Positions 1 through 12,975 are shown, numbered from the stretch's first letter. The stretch is 64,000 nucleotides of DNA from Diphasiastrum complanatum (GCA_029204225.1 CM055097.1:26321039-26385038), one strand, 5' to 3'. Numbers and translations are program-made. Notes: generated by a model not told the origin, from the sequence alone.

Positions 1-1190
1 TCTGGGGCACATGTCTTTAGACAGCTTGGATTTTGGATCCTGGATCCATGGGTGTGTCTATCAGTTTGCAGTCCTCCATGCCATATCTGTGAAGTACATT
101 GGTTAGATAGGACTCTTGGCTTATAGTAATCATTCTGCTTGCACGATCTCCGTTGATTTCCATACCAACTAGGTAATGAACTACGCCTAAATTAGTCATT
201 TCAAATTCTTAATGAAAGCAAAGATTTGGTTTCATGTAGTAACTGATTTGAATTGCTAATAATTAAAAAATCATCAACGTATATACTATTATAACATATC
301 TTGACCCTTTATGGTTGAGATATACATTTGAGTCTGCGGAGTAAGAAGCAAAATTGTGCTGCAACAAGAAGTGATTGATTCTTTTATACCAAGCCCTAGG
401 AGCTTGCTTGAGGTCATATAGCCTTATGTAATTTACATACCAAATGCTCTTGCCTTGAGAGACGTAACTTTTACGTTGATAAATGAATATTTCTTCTTGT
501 ATATATTCATAGAGGAATGTTGTCTGGACGTCCATCTGGTGAATGTCCAGGTCTTCTGTAGCAGCTATAGCTAGCAAGGTGCAAATATATTGATGCTTTA
601 CCACTGGACTAAAGATGTTAGTGTAATCTATTCCATAAACTTGCTCAAATTCTTTAACCACTAATCGAGCTTTCCATTTAGATATTGATCCATCTGGCTT
701 AAGCTTTAGCTTGAAGATCCACTTAGAGTCAATCGGTTTATACCTGTAGGAGGATTGACAAGACTCTATGTCTTGTTCTTCATTAAGGAATGGTACTCAA
801 CATCCATAGCAACTTTTCATTTGTCTGCATCTGACATTGACAATGCTTCTACAACAGTGGCAGATTCATCATGACTGATGAATGCCTGAGGGACGAAACG
901 ATCAGGTTCTTGTGATTGTCATGTAGATTTTTGAATTGCAGGTGCTTGAGCGAATGTTTCTCCTAGGTGAATGATTGGGATAGCTTCAGCTTGTGGTTGT
1001 GAATAGTCATTGGTCTGAGCCTATCGATGGTATATGGAGTTGTTGAAACAAACTCCTGCATGCTTGTTTTTGCTTGAAATCATAAAACTTGTCTTCAAGG
1101 AATGCAACATCGCGACTGACTGAGATCTGACCTGTCTCATCATCAGAAATGTGATATGCCTTATGTGGATTACTTGGAGAACGAAAATTA
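1..1190 (-). pseudogene. Ty1-copia pol remnant (reverse transcriptase and integrase C-terminal part)
   Basis: On the minus strand, conceptual translation follows the copia pol order. An integrase-end/linker piece (ISDDETGQISVSRDVAFLED, about 1190-1100) is followed by a degenerate linker and then RVT_2 reverse transcriptase, with SKWIFKLK, VKEFEQVYGIDYTNIFSP, HQMDVQTTFLY and LKQAPRAWYKRI in order at 720-340. A YVDD-coding stretch lies at 281-270 but one reading frame away from the upstream RT, so a frameshift lies just before the catalytic aspartates. RT continues as MTNLGVVHYLVGMEI near 199 and runs off the window edge. Several stops also occur. It is a dead transposon fragment, not a host gene; the rest lies left of the window. 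The family assignment is secure; exact boundaries are not. Confidence 0.85.
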
Positions 1191-1191
1191 T

Positions 1192-1412
1192 AGAGTAGTT
1201 CTGTTTGTGTTTATTAAGAGTATCAGTATAGGAGTCGTAGACTACCATAAAGAGAGATTGCGGAAAACAATTAGGCGTCTGAGACAGCCATGCAATTCTC
1301 TGATACTGATATTTTGATATAAGAAAATGTTAGAACGATTACGCGTCAATGACAGCCATATATTTCTTCGTTTATGATACTTGTGGAAGAAGAGTAAGAG
1401 TTAATTAACATT
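1192..1412. repeat. dispersed repeat A, copy 1 (probable LTR piece)
   Basis: About 220 bp is clearly similar to 14403-14625 in the same orientation. Shared blocks include the text around GTAGACTACCATAAAGAGAG, the word GACAGCCATA, and TTATGATACTTGTGGAAGAA. It abruptly truncates the copia pol remnant to its left. It is probably part of an LTR of an element family not otherwise seen here. Orientation and full length are unknown. Confidence 0.6.
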
Positions 1413-3716
1413 CAATAGGAATGCAATAAGATACAACAATAGCGAATTTGTACATTAATGTTGTAATAACAACGATCAGATCACAAGACAATTGCGTTGA
1501 TAAGCGCATGATCCTACTTACAGAAACAAAACAATTGCTATCGTTCTGAATATTTTCTCTCTCTTTCTATAATCACTAACTATGAGGAGTCAACTACTAG
1601 AAGACCAGTTTTTTGGTCGTTTTATCTCTGTTGTGTTCTATATCAATCACTCAAGCATCATAATCCATCTACAACGCTCCTTTCATATATAGCAGTTGGA
1701 TAATGTAGATTCAAATAGGAATGGATACCCTTTAGTCTTTATCCATGAATGAAGATCAGCCGAAAGCTCGACATAGTCGTCCTTCAAATAGTTCGGCTGT
1801 CTGAATTCTATGATTCCTGCAAGTATCAGATGAGCATACATAGAACCAAAGGAGGTTGCATCTGACCCTAGATCAGTGATCAATAAACGTGTAGAAAAAA
1901 TCTTGAAATAGAAAATAATATCACCAAGGAGAAGATTGTGAGCTTAATTCCGAACAAAAAGTCCATCATTGTAAATTATATTAATATTCCTCCTCTTAGA
2001 GTGTCCACTTTGTTCCAGATCTTGATTCAGTGGTATACATTGACTTTTAATCCTTTTCCATCTTTTTTAATGGAAATAGAGACTAAGCATTTGTTTTTCT
2101 ATTTGACAACGAAAGCATATGGAGAACATTTTGATTCTGCATTCTATATCTCCATTTGATTTCTTATTCCAGCCTTCATCCATAAGCTCATATAGTATAT
2201 TTTTTGATAATTTTTAACATACAAACCTAGTCGGAGTTCTGTGTATATTGACACTTGCAAAACAAATCCACAAATATATTCAATGAAACAAACCAACTTA
2301 ATCAGACTGTTTTTGAGCCCGTACTTATCTTTAATGAATTTTTTATGTCATTATACAATTAACATTGAAATGATTTTGAAATTGAGGCATGAGAATTAAC
2401 CCATTCATCACTTCTAAAACTAGGTAGTGGAATGGGCTAGATTTTTTTTAAACCCCTCTTTAAATTGGGAATATGCATCAATTCATAGAAAAAGATTCCA
2501 CAATCAGCAAGATCCTTTGTAGTTCTACGTTTATATTGAAAATGTCCAACATCAGCGTGTAGTAGTACATCCAACACACCTACAAGTAATCAAGTTGGCT
2601 CCCATTCATTTATATTGGATGGATATAAATCTGCAATAGAAAAATGATCAAATTAGTGCTTTGGAAAGAAATAATCCAGAATGAAAGAAATAGAAGTGCA
2701 ACTAATATATCAATACTCATAGTGGTTTTTTTTTGTGATCCTGATAGTTCAATCCTTGCACATTTAACTTTGAACGCATATCACATGTTGGACTAATATT
2801 TTAGATATAGATTTTCCTCCTGATGATGTTTTGAAATCCATAATTCTAGCCTTCCAATTAGATCGAAATGATAGTTTTGTCTTCTTGCTTTTTCAATTTT
2901 TTCTTTTTGATGATAGATGCATCAAAACCCAAGAGTTTTTTAAATACTTTCTTGGCACCCATAATCAATTGTCATCTTTCTCATTGAAGAGAATGAGGAG
3001 CACGGTTTCCTTGATGGTGCCATTCGTTATGTGTAGAAAGCTAGCTTATTGAAAAATTTTGTAAACAAAAATTTGAAACACTGAACTTTTTGGCACTATG
3101 GGTCAAGTCTAGTTAACTAGTAAACCATCTCCAAGATATAGGTGCACGATGGCCAATTTCCACGTAGGGGTCGATCTCTCGATTTGGATACAATAGAGGG
3201 AAGTGCACTTGTTAGGCCGCAAGTCCACTCCCAACCAATTATATCATAACATTCAAATGCTTGCAAGTTTATTCCTCCACAACTTAGGAGCTGCTACCAA
3301 CTAGTGCGAAAAGGTGGGGGTATGTTGTTCCTAGCTCCTCCATTATCACTCCAAAGCTTGTTTTGTTGTGACTATGAAAAGGTCATCAATGAAACATACT
3401 GCACCAGTATGTTCTGTCCTCAAAACCTTGGAACCGTTTCTATAGATCACACAGTTCACTGGTTAAACATTTGAACACAAATTAGAACATTAAAAAGCAA
3501 AATCAAATAACCTTTTTTCTTCTAGGATTCCGTTTCGAATCTGACCCAAACAATTCATTAGTATTTCGTTGTTTTCTTTGTATGCAATAGCTTGCCACAT
3601 GCCAATGCAAGGGCTTTGTCGATGTTTGCCATAAGCATGTGCAGCCTCACATTACCAATAGCAACACTTTTTCAAACACCAACAATAAGACTGCCAACGT
3701 GTGATGCCACATATGT
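1413..3716. other. intergenic, no gene recognised
   Basis: AT-rich sequence with only short ORFs. One 66-aa minus ORF (1883-1683) has a non-random look but matches no family I recognise. The first 150 bp may be more LTR sequence, because its word order resembles the LTR-like stretch near 43.8 kb. Confidence 0.4.
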
Positions 3717-3776
3717 TATGGCCTCCATAAGAGGCGGAACACTGGTGATGGCCTCCATAAGAGGCGGAACACTGGT
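3717..3776. repeat. 29-bp tandem duplication
   Basis: The unit ATGGCCTCCATAAGAGGCGG plus nine further bases is present twice head to tail with no mismatch visible. It lies in otherwise featureless sequence. Confidence 0.85.
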
Positions 3777-4092
3777 TTGGGTTGATCAACATTTTGGTGC
3801 CACATGTTAGTGTGCACAATTGCCTTGTGTTGCAAATTTAGGTGTGGATCGTGCTTTTGGTGGAACCTACCTATACTATGTATATAGAGGTAGGAGTGCC
3901 CCTTTATCATTCATTTAGTTTACCTTGGAGTTGGTGGATGCTAAGAACACGTTCATAGCCAAGATGTATCTCTAGCCTCTTAATGATACAATTAAGAGCT
4001 AAGAGTGATGGCTGTTGGTATGGGACATCGGTTATTGTTGAAGGCTTGACTGGTGTGAATAGGGTCAGGGTATGTATGCCCGCCACCATAAT

Positions 4093-4227
4093 AGCAAGCT
4101 TGTTTGGAAGCCGAGAAAAGGTCAGGCTGCTAGGCTTGTGAATGTCTTGGGAAGGCATAGCAAGCTTGTTTAGGAAGGCGAGTGTGAAAAGGACAGGATC
4201 CTTGGCTTGTTAATGCCTTGGCAAGGC
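4093..4227. repeat. imperfect ~67-bp tandem repeat
   Basis: Two adjacent copies start with GCAAGCTTGTTT, pass through GGCTTGT(G/T)AATG and end in CTTGG(G/C)AAGGCA. They are upstream of the GET2-like gene and may fall in its distal promoter. Confidence 0.7.
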
Positions 4228-4311
4228 AGCTAATGTGAAACTGCCCTAAAGGCAGGGCCATTTTGCTAAAGCCCTCTTAGATGAACTTCAAATATTCTGG
4301 ACCAAAAGAAG

Positions 4312-4315
<4 letters not shown>

Positions 4316-4348
<33 letters not shown>
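4316..4348 (+). repeat. (GA)n microsatellite abutting the start codon
   Basis: About 16 uninterrupted GA dinucleotides end at the A of the ATG at 4349. If the tract is transcribed it forms the immediate 5' leader of the GET2-like gene. Confidence 0.9.
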
Positions 4349-4353
<5 letters not shown>

Positions 4354-5423
4354 GGATGCCAGGGAAGCGCGGAGACAGAGGATCCTTGCAAGGGGCGCGG
4401 ATCGTCTCGCTTACATAACCGGGGAGCGCAAATCCATGGATCGCGTGCAGCCCGATGTCGCTGCAAGGCCTGTCTCTGCTGCTCCCCAAGGTGCGACCCC
4501 TTCCTCTATCTTTGCTTTTGTATTTGATGCCAGATCGTAAGATACGTCTAACCTATTACGTATGAAGTTGGTAGTCTGTTAGCACTTCTACTGTTTTGGT
4601 GTTACTTATTCAGGGACAATTTTATGGGCTTTACAGACGATCCATTCCGTTTTTCAGCTGTCGCTTGGGCTTTGCAGAATCAAATGTCTCTACAGCATAC
4701 GAGTCTCATAGCTTGGATGCCTCTTCAAAGATCTTAGCACATGTGAGATCTGAAATTGAAGCTATCGAAGCAAATTCAAGTCAGCAATCTCTTCAAGGCG
4801 GTGCTATACAGTCTGGCAAAGATCATACGTTACTTCCATCAATTGCAACCGTGAAAGAGGAAAGATCTTTAGATGGAGACAAGGCAGATGCGATAATAAC
4901 ATCAAGCAGTGATGGGATTTTGCGAAGGACTGAGATAACTCGCAAAAACCTTTCTTCATCAACATCTGTTTTCACACTGAAAGGGCTGAATGCTTCAATA
5001 GATTTTTCTGCAAGACTACGTGCGACACTGGCATCTTTCATTGCTGTGCTTGCGGCCATAAAAGCATCTGGCCTCCTTTGTCATTTTTCTTATGCACACG
5101 TGGTGGATCGAGTAGTTCCATCTTGGCCTATTTACCTAGTTGTGATCACAGATCCATTGCTAGTCCTCTCGGTGTTACTTTTAGGGTTTGTAAAATCATT
5201 TCCGCAAGATGAAAAGCAATCAGCCTCTGGGATACATGATACTTCGGCAGATTCTCTCACAAAAGCATTGGATGTTGCAAGCGCAGTGGGACAGTCTTTA
5301 GATGTTGCATTGCTGCTTGCAAAGGCCCTTAGAGCTCTTTTCCTTGATTGCAGCATCTATATTGTTGTTCTAATATCTTTTCTGCCTTTTGCTCAGCAAT
5401 GGGCCGCCCGACTCTGTTTGTGA
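4349..5423 (+). CDS. GET2: GET2/CAML-like receptor subunit of the GET tail-anchored protein insertion pathway (2 exons)
   Basis: Exon 1 is 4349-4490 (donor CCCAAG|GTGCGA); exon 2 is 4678-5423 (acceptor TTTGCAG|AATC). The 142 + 746 nt join in frame to 295 codons plus stop. The nearer AG at 4657 would break the frame. Residues 8-25 read RRQRILARGADRLAYITG, the basic N-terminal motif by which GET2/CAML proteins contact the GET3/TRC40 ATPase. Three hydrophobic segments lie near residues 162-183, 197-220 and 266-286, giving the expected topology: cytosolic N-terminus, Ser-rich linker, three ER-membrane helices. The known role in plants is to form, with GET1, the ER receptor that inserts tail-anchored proteins such as SNAREs. 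Length fits the family (about 280-300 aa). The start is set by the motif and an ATGG context directly after a (GA)n tract. I am confident of the family; the symbol is by motif, not by search. Confidence 0.85.
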
Positions 5424-5940
5424 TATAGAGTGTGGTATTTGTGATGCGATCGAATCCCAATGTACTCCCGATCGTTAATTATTGCGCAGCATAATCTGGA
5501 AGTGATTTGATTTTTACGCTTTTAAATCGCCTTGGAAGGGGCGGCCTGCAAAGCATATACATCAAAGCTGATCTCAGGCATAACCCATAAGGCATGTTTT
5601 CTTTGTATTTGGATTCTTCGTCTGAGTCTTGTGACTTGCATGTGTTGACGGCAAGCTATTCAGTTGATGGTTTCAATGCCCTTTTTTGTCTTAAATTGTG
5701 AGCACATTTATCATAGTTCTTCTTGCATCAGCTCCTTATTGATCAGTTCTCAACCTCAACTATTGTTGCAAACAGATGATTTTTCTACATTTAGAATTTG
5801 GGTGTCCAGAAAGTAGGTAGATATGTCATTGTTGGGTGCGTGGTGACTTAGTAACAGTTGCTAAAAAGAGTCATTGATTATTGAACCTTGTAGTAATCAC
5901 GTTAGAATGTCATTTCATTATTGTAACCTGAACATGAGAG
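5424..5940. other. 3' flank of the GET2-like gene
   Basis: Presumed 3' UTR and downstream sequence. T-rich stretches are present but no unambiguous polyadenylation signal, and no other gene is seen. Confidence 0.5.
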
Positions 5941-5976
5941 TTTGGAATGAGCAGCATAATGGTTGGGGAAGGTCCT

Positions 5977-6043
5977 GCTCCGAGGCCCTTCCGCCCCGGA
6001 AGACTGTGCGCACGGTCTTCCGTGAGCGGAAGGGCCGAGGAGC
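5977..6043. repeat. GC-rich hairpin (inverted repeat)
   Basis: GCTCCGAGGCCCTTCCG at 5977-5993 is nearly reverse-complementary to CGGAAGGGCCGAGGAGC at 6027-6043. Inner arms CCGGAAGAC/GTCTTCCG extend the stem around a short loop. Further copies of the CTTCCG(G) word follow to 6140. It is probably a foldback/MITE remnant in AT-rich DNA. Confidence 0.75.
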
Positions 6044-6060
6044 CGGCCCTTTTCTTCCGT

Positions 6061-6949
6061 GAATTCTGTTTTTACATTTTTTTTTTCTTTCTTTTTTTAT
6101 GTAAAATTTTTTACATGCACCTTCCGGTGTCCGGAAGTTGCCTGTAAAAAAAAATTTGCCCCACAGATTACGTTCTGTGAGGCATCACCATTTCCTTTGT
6201 AAAAATTTAAAAACTGATTTTACGAAGAGAGGATCTTTTACAAATTATTATATTTGCCTAGGTTCTAGGTGTAATGAGCAAAATTTTGTTCGGGCTACCT
6301 CCCTGTTGATGACCAGCTCTATATGGACAAGCTCTATATATAAGGGCATCTGCATTCACCATTAGCATGATTGCTTCTCTTGTTATGTAACCAGCAACTC
6401 ACCGAGTGAAGTGACACACCACACTTCTGCTCACAAATATTATCAGCATTATGTTCGTAACAAATAAATCTAATGTCAAATTTCATGTGTTACATGGTTG
6501 GTGGCATAGATACATATGCGTGTAACAAATTGTCATCAGCAATGATAATGTTAAAATCAATACAATCGAGGAAGAAGTTGCACGATTAAACTCAAACCCA
6601 CTTTTATTCCAACAAGATCTTTTGGTAAAGAAAATACTTGCAAAGTTTCAGCTTTTGCTGTGTTAGTCAAGTTTTTGATTCTCACCCTTGTTGGGAAACT
6701 CCTTCATTGACGATTAGAGATGGTACCTTGACTTTAAGGAAAACTTTAGAAGGACATGATCTTGGATCTGAGCGTTGGGTCTAGAAGTTTTGTACCAACA
6801 ACATCTAATTGTGTCAAGCTCCGACTTGTGTTTTGAAGGTTAGGTATATATTAGAAAATGAAGGTTCATTACGTGAAGTTTTGACTTAGGGAAATATCTT
6901 TTTGTGATGTTTGCTTTCAATACATCATAAACTCTTCCAACTAAAATGT
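6061..6949. other. intergenic, nothing recognised
   Basis: A-T rich sequence with homopolymer runs of T and A near 6070-6160. No supported coding or RNA feature. Confidence 0.4.
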
Positions 6950-8130
6950 TAGGCAAACCAATTACCAAATTATTCCACTTAAAAGTTGCAAGTTTTGAAC
7001 ACTAATGTGACCAAATGTTTGATACCAAAAATCACTATCAATAGTGTTGCCACACTTAATAGTGATTCTTGTCACTTGTCACTCTCAAATTCAATTGTTG
7101 ATTCACGATTGTCACTATAGAATTCAACTTTCAATTGTTGATCTACCATTGCCTCAATTGACAATAAATTGTTGGCTAAACCAAATACAAATTGCACATT
7201 GTAATCATCTTTATCTTTTCACTAGATCATCTCACGGGCACAACTCCAACACCTTTGGCGAGTAGTAGACGACCATTTGCTTGTCCAACTTTGTCGCCAT
7301 TCTGGATTTCTTTGAACTTTGAAGACCACTCTTTCCTTGAGTTCATGTGCAAGGACAACTCCATTGTCAATGTATGACCTCATCACTTGTCATTAATGTC
7401 ATAATGAACAAATATGAACTCTCACCTTTATGTTTCTCATGATAAAAGTTTTGTTAGTTGTCAACCTAATTACTCGCCTGCCATTTGCCTTTGCATTGTT
7501 TTGTTTCATGTTGCTTCTTGAAGTACTCACACTCCCAATGATCAGGCTTATTGCAATAACAACGATGTCTAATTTTTCTTTTGCCTTGATCTTGGCCTTG
7601 CTTAATTTGCATCATCATATGATCGTCCTTGAAACCATTTAAATTATCCACAATTTGAATATCTTCCTCTTGATTGGTGTCTTCCACAATTGATTCTACC
7701 GCCTCTTCCTCTTGTGACAAGAGCTTGTTTATACCCTCTCTAGCAATGGCTTATATTCTCACGACGTTACTCTCCTACAAAAGCAAAAACCACACAACTC
7801 TTCATAGATGCAAATTCTCTACTATGTAGCTATGCTTGCTACAAAAATTTGAAATGAACCACTCAAACTATAACTTTCACAATCTTCAATGTGTTTGCTA
7901 ACCGCAACTAATTGATCTTGAATTTCCTTCATTGTCAACAAGTGACCAGTAATCGTTGCACCATCATCCATCTGCAACATGTGTAAACTATCCTTTAAAA
8001 ATATAAGTCAAGTTGTGTTAGTCATCTCAAACAATGTCTTCAAGATATTTCAAACTTTTCCTTTCAAAAGCATAATGTAGGAACACCTCAATTCGTCTTC
8101 TGATGTAAAAGATATCACAAATTGAAGATT
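6950..8130 (-). pseudogene. Ty1-copia gag-protease remnant
   Basis: Reading leftwards on the minus strand: a gag UBN2-type stretch (LLTMKEIQDQLVAV, around 7960-7900); an acidic spacer; a degenerate zinc knuckle (C.YCNKPDHWECEYFKK, about 7560-7510); then, after frameshifts, protease/pre-integrase text (GDKVGQANGRLLLAKGVGV near 7300 and FGLANNLLSIEAMVDQQLKV near 7160-7110). The order gag-knuckle-protease is that of copia. Stops and frameshifts throughout show that it is inactive. No LTRs could be assigned to it. Confidence 0.75.
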
Positions 8131-8640
8131 TAGGACTTAAACTAGCTCACAAGTGCTTTGAAAATTTTGGAAACTGTGATTTATGGCCAAACTACCCACT
8201 TCGAAAATTAAGCTATCCACTCACAAATTTGGGATTTTGGAAATTTGGATCAATGCGAAGCTAGGCACTCTCAAATGGCTTATGGCTAATCAGATCTGAT
8301 AAATAGTCACTTTCTTTATGTGATTTTATTACTCAAACTTTGCATGTTTTGCAAAAAAATGCAGAATAGATAACTCTCTAAAAGTTTAATACAAACTTTG
8401 AGAATGGAAACAGACAATTAGATCTTTTCAAACTGAAATTCTTTACTAAAGAATAGTCATTTTTGCACTTCAAAAGTTCATATTGAAGTTTTCATAGAAA
8501 AATCCATTATAACCATTGATCTTCCAATATCTAGCAATGCATATCAATCTAGTAGGGCCCGACAATGTGGCGTCCTCTACTTGAGCGTGTGCTCAATAGC
8601 ATACACGAGTTTCACTTGCATTCTGGCAACATGTGTGGGT
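8131..8640. other. intergenic, probably copia 5' leader
   Basis: No ORF or motif is recognised. It lies on the 5' side of the minus-strand gag remnant, so it may be that element's leader. Confidence 0.3.
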
Positions 8641-8650
8641 GGTTGTGCGT

Positions 8651-9486
<836 letters not shown>

Positions 9487-9655
9487 TCCATATGTCCTAT
9501 TTAGAACATCTAGGCCTTCACAAGGTTATTATCACATTTCTAGCCTAGTCCGATGGCGAGTTGTAACTAATAAACTCGTACACTAGAGTACCGAATATCC
9601 ACATCTCGATTTTTCTGAATGCCTTATATTGGACATGAACGTAACAAAGACCACA
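9487..9655. repeat. dispersed repeat B, copy 1
   Basis: Shared with 57563-57735 in the same orientation: GGCCTTCACAAGGTTATTAT, then TTTTGGCCTAGT-like text, GTAACTAATAAACTC, and CGAATATCCACATC. The class is unknown. No terminal repeats were found. Confidence 0.65.
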
Positions 9656-9695
9656 TTGAACAGCTAGATAATGCATAGTTTGGAGAGCGTACTAG

Positions 9696-11520
9696 GTGGC
9701 AAAATCCCTACTCTGCTTCAGCTTGCTTACATATGTTGTGGATGATCTACTTCCATATCTCAAGTTGAAGAGGAGGAGGCTATGTTCTCAAAGGGCAAGA
9801 GCAAAGGCAAGTGGTCTAAAGGGCAAGATCAAGGTGAACATTCTACTTTTGTTGGCAAGAAGAAAGATGGATCTAAGCTAAAATGTTTCTATTGTGGAGT
9901 CAAAGGACATTTTGCTAGTGATTGCTTAAAAAAGAAAAGAGATCAAGGTGAGAAGCAAGACAATTTCACTTTTGATGAGGATGAAGTTGACAAGAAAATT
10001 TCATGTGATTCTTTTTTTATGTCTTGTTGTTTGTTAACCAATGAAGGATATATTGATCCATAGTGGATTGATAGAGGAGCAAGCTTTCATATGACATGTC
10101 ACAAAGAGTACTTCACTTCTTTGGTGTCTTATGAAGGAGAGAAGAAGGTCATCAACATGGCCAATGCTGGTAAAGTTGTTATCAAGGGCATTGGTACTAT
10201 TCCTATTTTTCTCTCATCTACAAATAGGAATTTGAAGAATGTTTTGTTCATACCTTCCTTGTTCTTAGTGTGTGTCAAATGGTTGACAAAGGTCTTAAAG
10301 TGAAATTTTTTAGTGATTCTTGCTTGATAAAAAAGAAAGGAGTCTTGATTGCCCAAGGCAAGAGACAAGGTAAGCTCTACAAACTTGATGGATATGTTGT
10401 TTCTCACCATGGTGGTTTGAAGGCAAAGAAGCAAGTTGGTGAGCTTTGCTCAATCTCAAAGTCACAAAGGTTGTCTTATTCTAGATCTAGCTCAATATCT
10501 AATATTCTTTTTCATTTAGTACATTTGGAGGTGCATTGTACTAGTGCTTTGAGTAATGCAGGAGCAAAGATGTTTGTGACTTGCATTGATGAAAGTTAGT
10601 AGATATTGTTGGACTTATCTTCTAAAGAGTGAGGACTTCATATTTGATGTCTTTATCAAGTTCAAGAATGTTGTGGAGAGTCAATTCAACATGAAGATCA
10701 AGTGCTTAAAGTTGACAAATGAAGACCTATCAACAAAGGTCAAAAATGTTTGTGGCACATGGGATCAAGAGGGAGCTTTCAAACTCAAAGATTCTACATG
10801 GTGTGGAAGAGAGGAAGATCAATTTTTTTGAAAGAGCTAAATCCATGAGGGTGAATGAAAATCTTCATAATTCATTTTGGGGTGAAGCTTTGATGTTTGC
10901 TAACTTTGTTTGCAATAAGTACTCAAATGAAGACTTGGATGGTAAGAGTTCATTTGAGGTTCTTTTTGATAAGAAGCCAAGATTGGAGTATTTGAAGATT
11001 TTTGTTAGTACTATCTATGTCAACTCATCTTTTGGATTCTTGAAGAGAATCTTTGTTGGCTATAGTGAAGTAAGGAAAGCTTATAGGGTTTACATTCCTA
11101 AGTCAAAGAAAGTTCGCATTTCTAAGGATGTTGTCTTTGAAGAGGAGAATGTGGATAAGCTTGATGTTGTTGATATTGATCAATTTACATTTTTGGTGGA
11201 GATGCCTCTCCAAGTCAAGTTCTAAGAAGATCATCAAGGCAAAGGCAAAAGCCATCTAGGCTTACATATAATGAGAAGGTTAAGCAAGTTGAAGGTACAA
11301 ACTTTGCTTTACTCACATGTTTTGGTCCATCTTCTTGTGTAGATGATTAGGCTATAAAAGTGGATAGTGGTTTTCATGGAATGGAAGAAACTAATGGATT
11401 TGGAAAAGAGGTCTTAGTCAATGACTTTGGTGGTCAAGTGGAAGATCAAGATGTTGATATCGAAGGGCTCCAACAACACAAAAGGAAACGTGGCAATTTG
11501 GAGCTAGTCAAGAGCATCAA
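9696..11520 (+). pseudogene. Ty1-copia gag-protease-integrase remnant
   Basis: Plus-strand pieces appear in copia order. A Lys-rich gag tail with zinc knuckle CFYCGVKGHFASDC lies at about 9880-9925. A protease-like stretch WIDRGASFHMTCHKEYF follows at about 10063-10115, with the catalytic D-S-G changed to D-R-G. LKNVLFIPSL marks the pre-integrase region near 10230. Integrase C-terminal motifs (SFWGEALMFANFVCNK, FVGYSEVRKAYRVYIPKS, RISKDVVFEEENV) lie at 10870-11150. The integrase catalytic core is largely missing or scrambled, stops separate the pieces, and no reverse transcriptase follows. Confidence 0.85.
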
Positions 11521-11913
11521 ATGTTGGAAATGGTGAACTCATGCAACCATTCTCTAGCATTCCCCAAAGGGGATGAAACATCGGACAGTCACCGACACCG
11601 AACTATTGGACCCCCAACCAAAGTGCTGAAGGCAGACGTCGGGCCAAACGAATCATCGGGTAGTCTGAACTATTGGCCTCCCGCCTATTGGGCGTGAGGC
11701 TTTCAAGCTGTCATGCTCAGCCATAAAAGTAACGTTACTAGAGAGCTGGTTTACCAATTATTTAACTAATCTTCTCTTGTAATGAATGGTTAATCTATCT
11801 TGTAATCCCACCTAGTGGGCCATAAGTATAGATTAGAAACCAATAGAATGTATTCTAACGCAAGTAAGCGTCAGAAAAGTAGATGTATCTGCAAGAAGTA
11901 GAACACACATTGT
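11521..11913 (+). mobile_element. left part of a plus-strand LTR, interrupted by a nested element
   Basis: The stretch starts TGTTGGAAAT and is GC-richer at first. It ends in the target duplication ATTGT (11909-11913). It resumes at 14026 and runs to about 14260, where a primer-binding site begins, so 11521-11908 plus 14026-14260 read as one LTR of roughly 620 bp. The left edge is inferred from the TGTTGG start only. Confidence 0.6.
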
Positions 11914-12968
11914 TGTCAGAGATAGGTTAGATAATCGTAGTGGAAACTTCCTACTTCTAGTGCATGACTACGACTATCGATTTCAAACAAGACAATAGTG
12001 ATAGAAATCACGTTTGAACTTATAGTAACTAGTTTTGAAATCGCCAGTACTATAGTGATTACGTAGCCAAACAACTAAGCATAAAAAATTATCAGACAAC
12101 TAATTAGTCATGAATTGTTCACGAATCAGTCACGACAAAATATAGAAACGCATACATTCTGAGACAAAAGCTGAACGCAATAAAGGATAGTATTGATTCA
12201 GTATAAAAACGAAACAAAAGTAAATGAGTGCAATAAGTTGCGAATCGAAGTTGCGTACTCTATGCTATCTCTGAGCGGTTAAAATGAAAGTCTGAATTAA
12301 TGCGCAATGCTGATAAGCAGTAGCGCAATATCAATCTCTAAAACCACTCTAAGAAGTGAGCTAGAATGCTCATGAGTTTACAAGCTTGCAGGCTTGTGAG
12401 AGAGAGAGCTAACTATTCAAATGCTTCTTGTTCATAACTTAAAAACTGTATGAATATGAACAACTATTTATACTAAGAAATTAGGTCGTCAATTGCGATC
12501 GCCAGTTGGCTGGTGATCCGTTGGCATCCATCCGGTCCTTGTCATTGATTGCTGATAAGCAGTGAAATTGGCCGTAAATGTTTTGTCTGCATAAATGAAC
12601 CAAAACTGTAGCTCTGCAGAAATGAAAAACAGCCACAGGCGACATTATCGATTTTTTCGTGAAAAAGACGAAAAAAATGAAGGTGCCTTTAAATCTCATA
12701 GGGTTGTCCCACACTTTGTCAGAGTCATTTCCTTAACATTTGAGGCTCTTTGGAAAAAGCAAAACATGCAACACTTTGATTTTACATGAGATTTTTATCA
12801 AGCAAAAAATGTGACACTGTCGTAAGCTCCGTGTAATTCTGTACACTGTGTAAAAACATTTGTAATTCTGCACACTGTTAAACACATGGGAAAATCCACA
12901 GAATTGGATAAACAGTTGATGAAGATTAAACCGATTAGTCGATTGGTAAGAAAGAGAGTAATCCAACA
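11914..12968 (-). repeat. 3' LTR of the nested copia element
   Basis: 1055 bp, TG...CA ends on either strand. The minus-strand start TGTTGGATTA follows a polypurine tract. It is similar to 13230-14025 over its right 792 bp. Confidence 0.88.
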
Positions 12969-12975
12969 CTCTCCC

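Noticed and set aside
4596-4677. ATG at 4596 as the start of the GET2-like second part
   Set aside because: This stretch is intron. The splice to 4678 joins in frame with exon 1, which carries the diagnostic GET3-binding motif.
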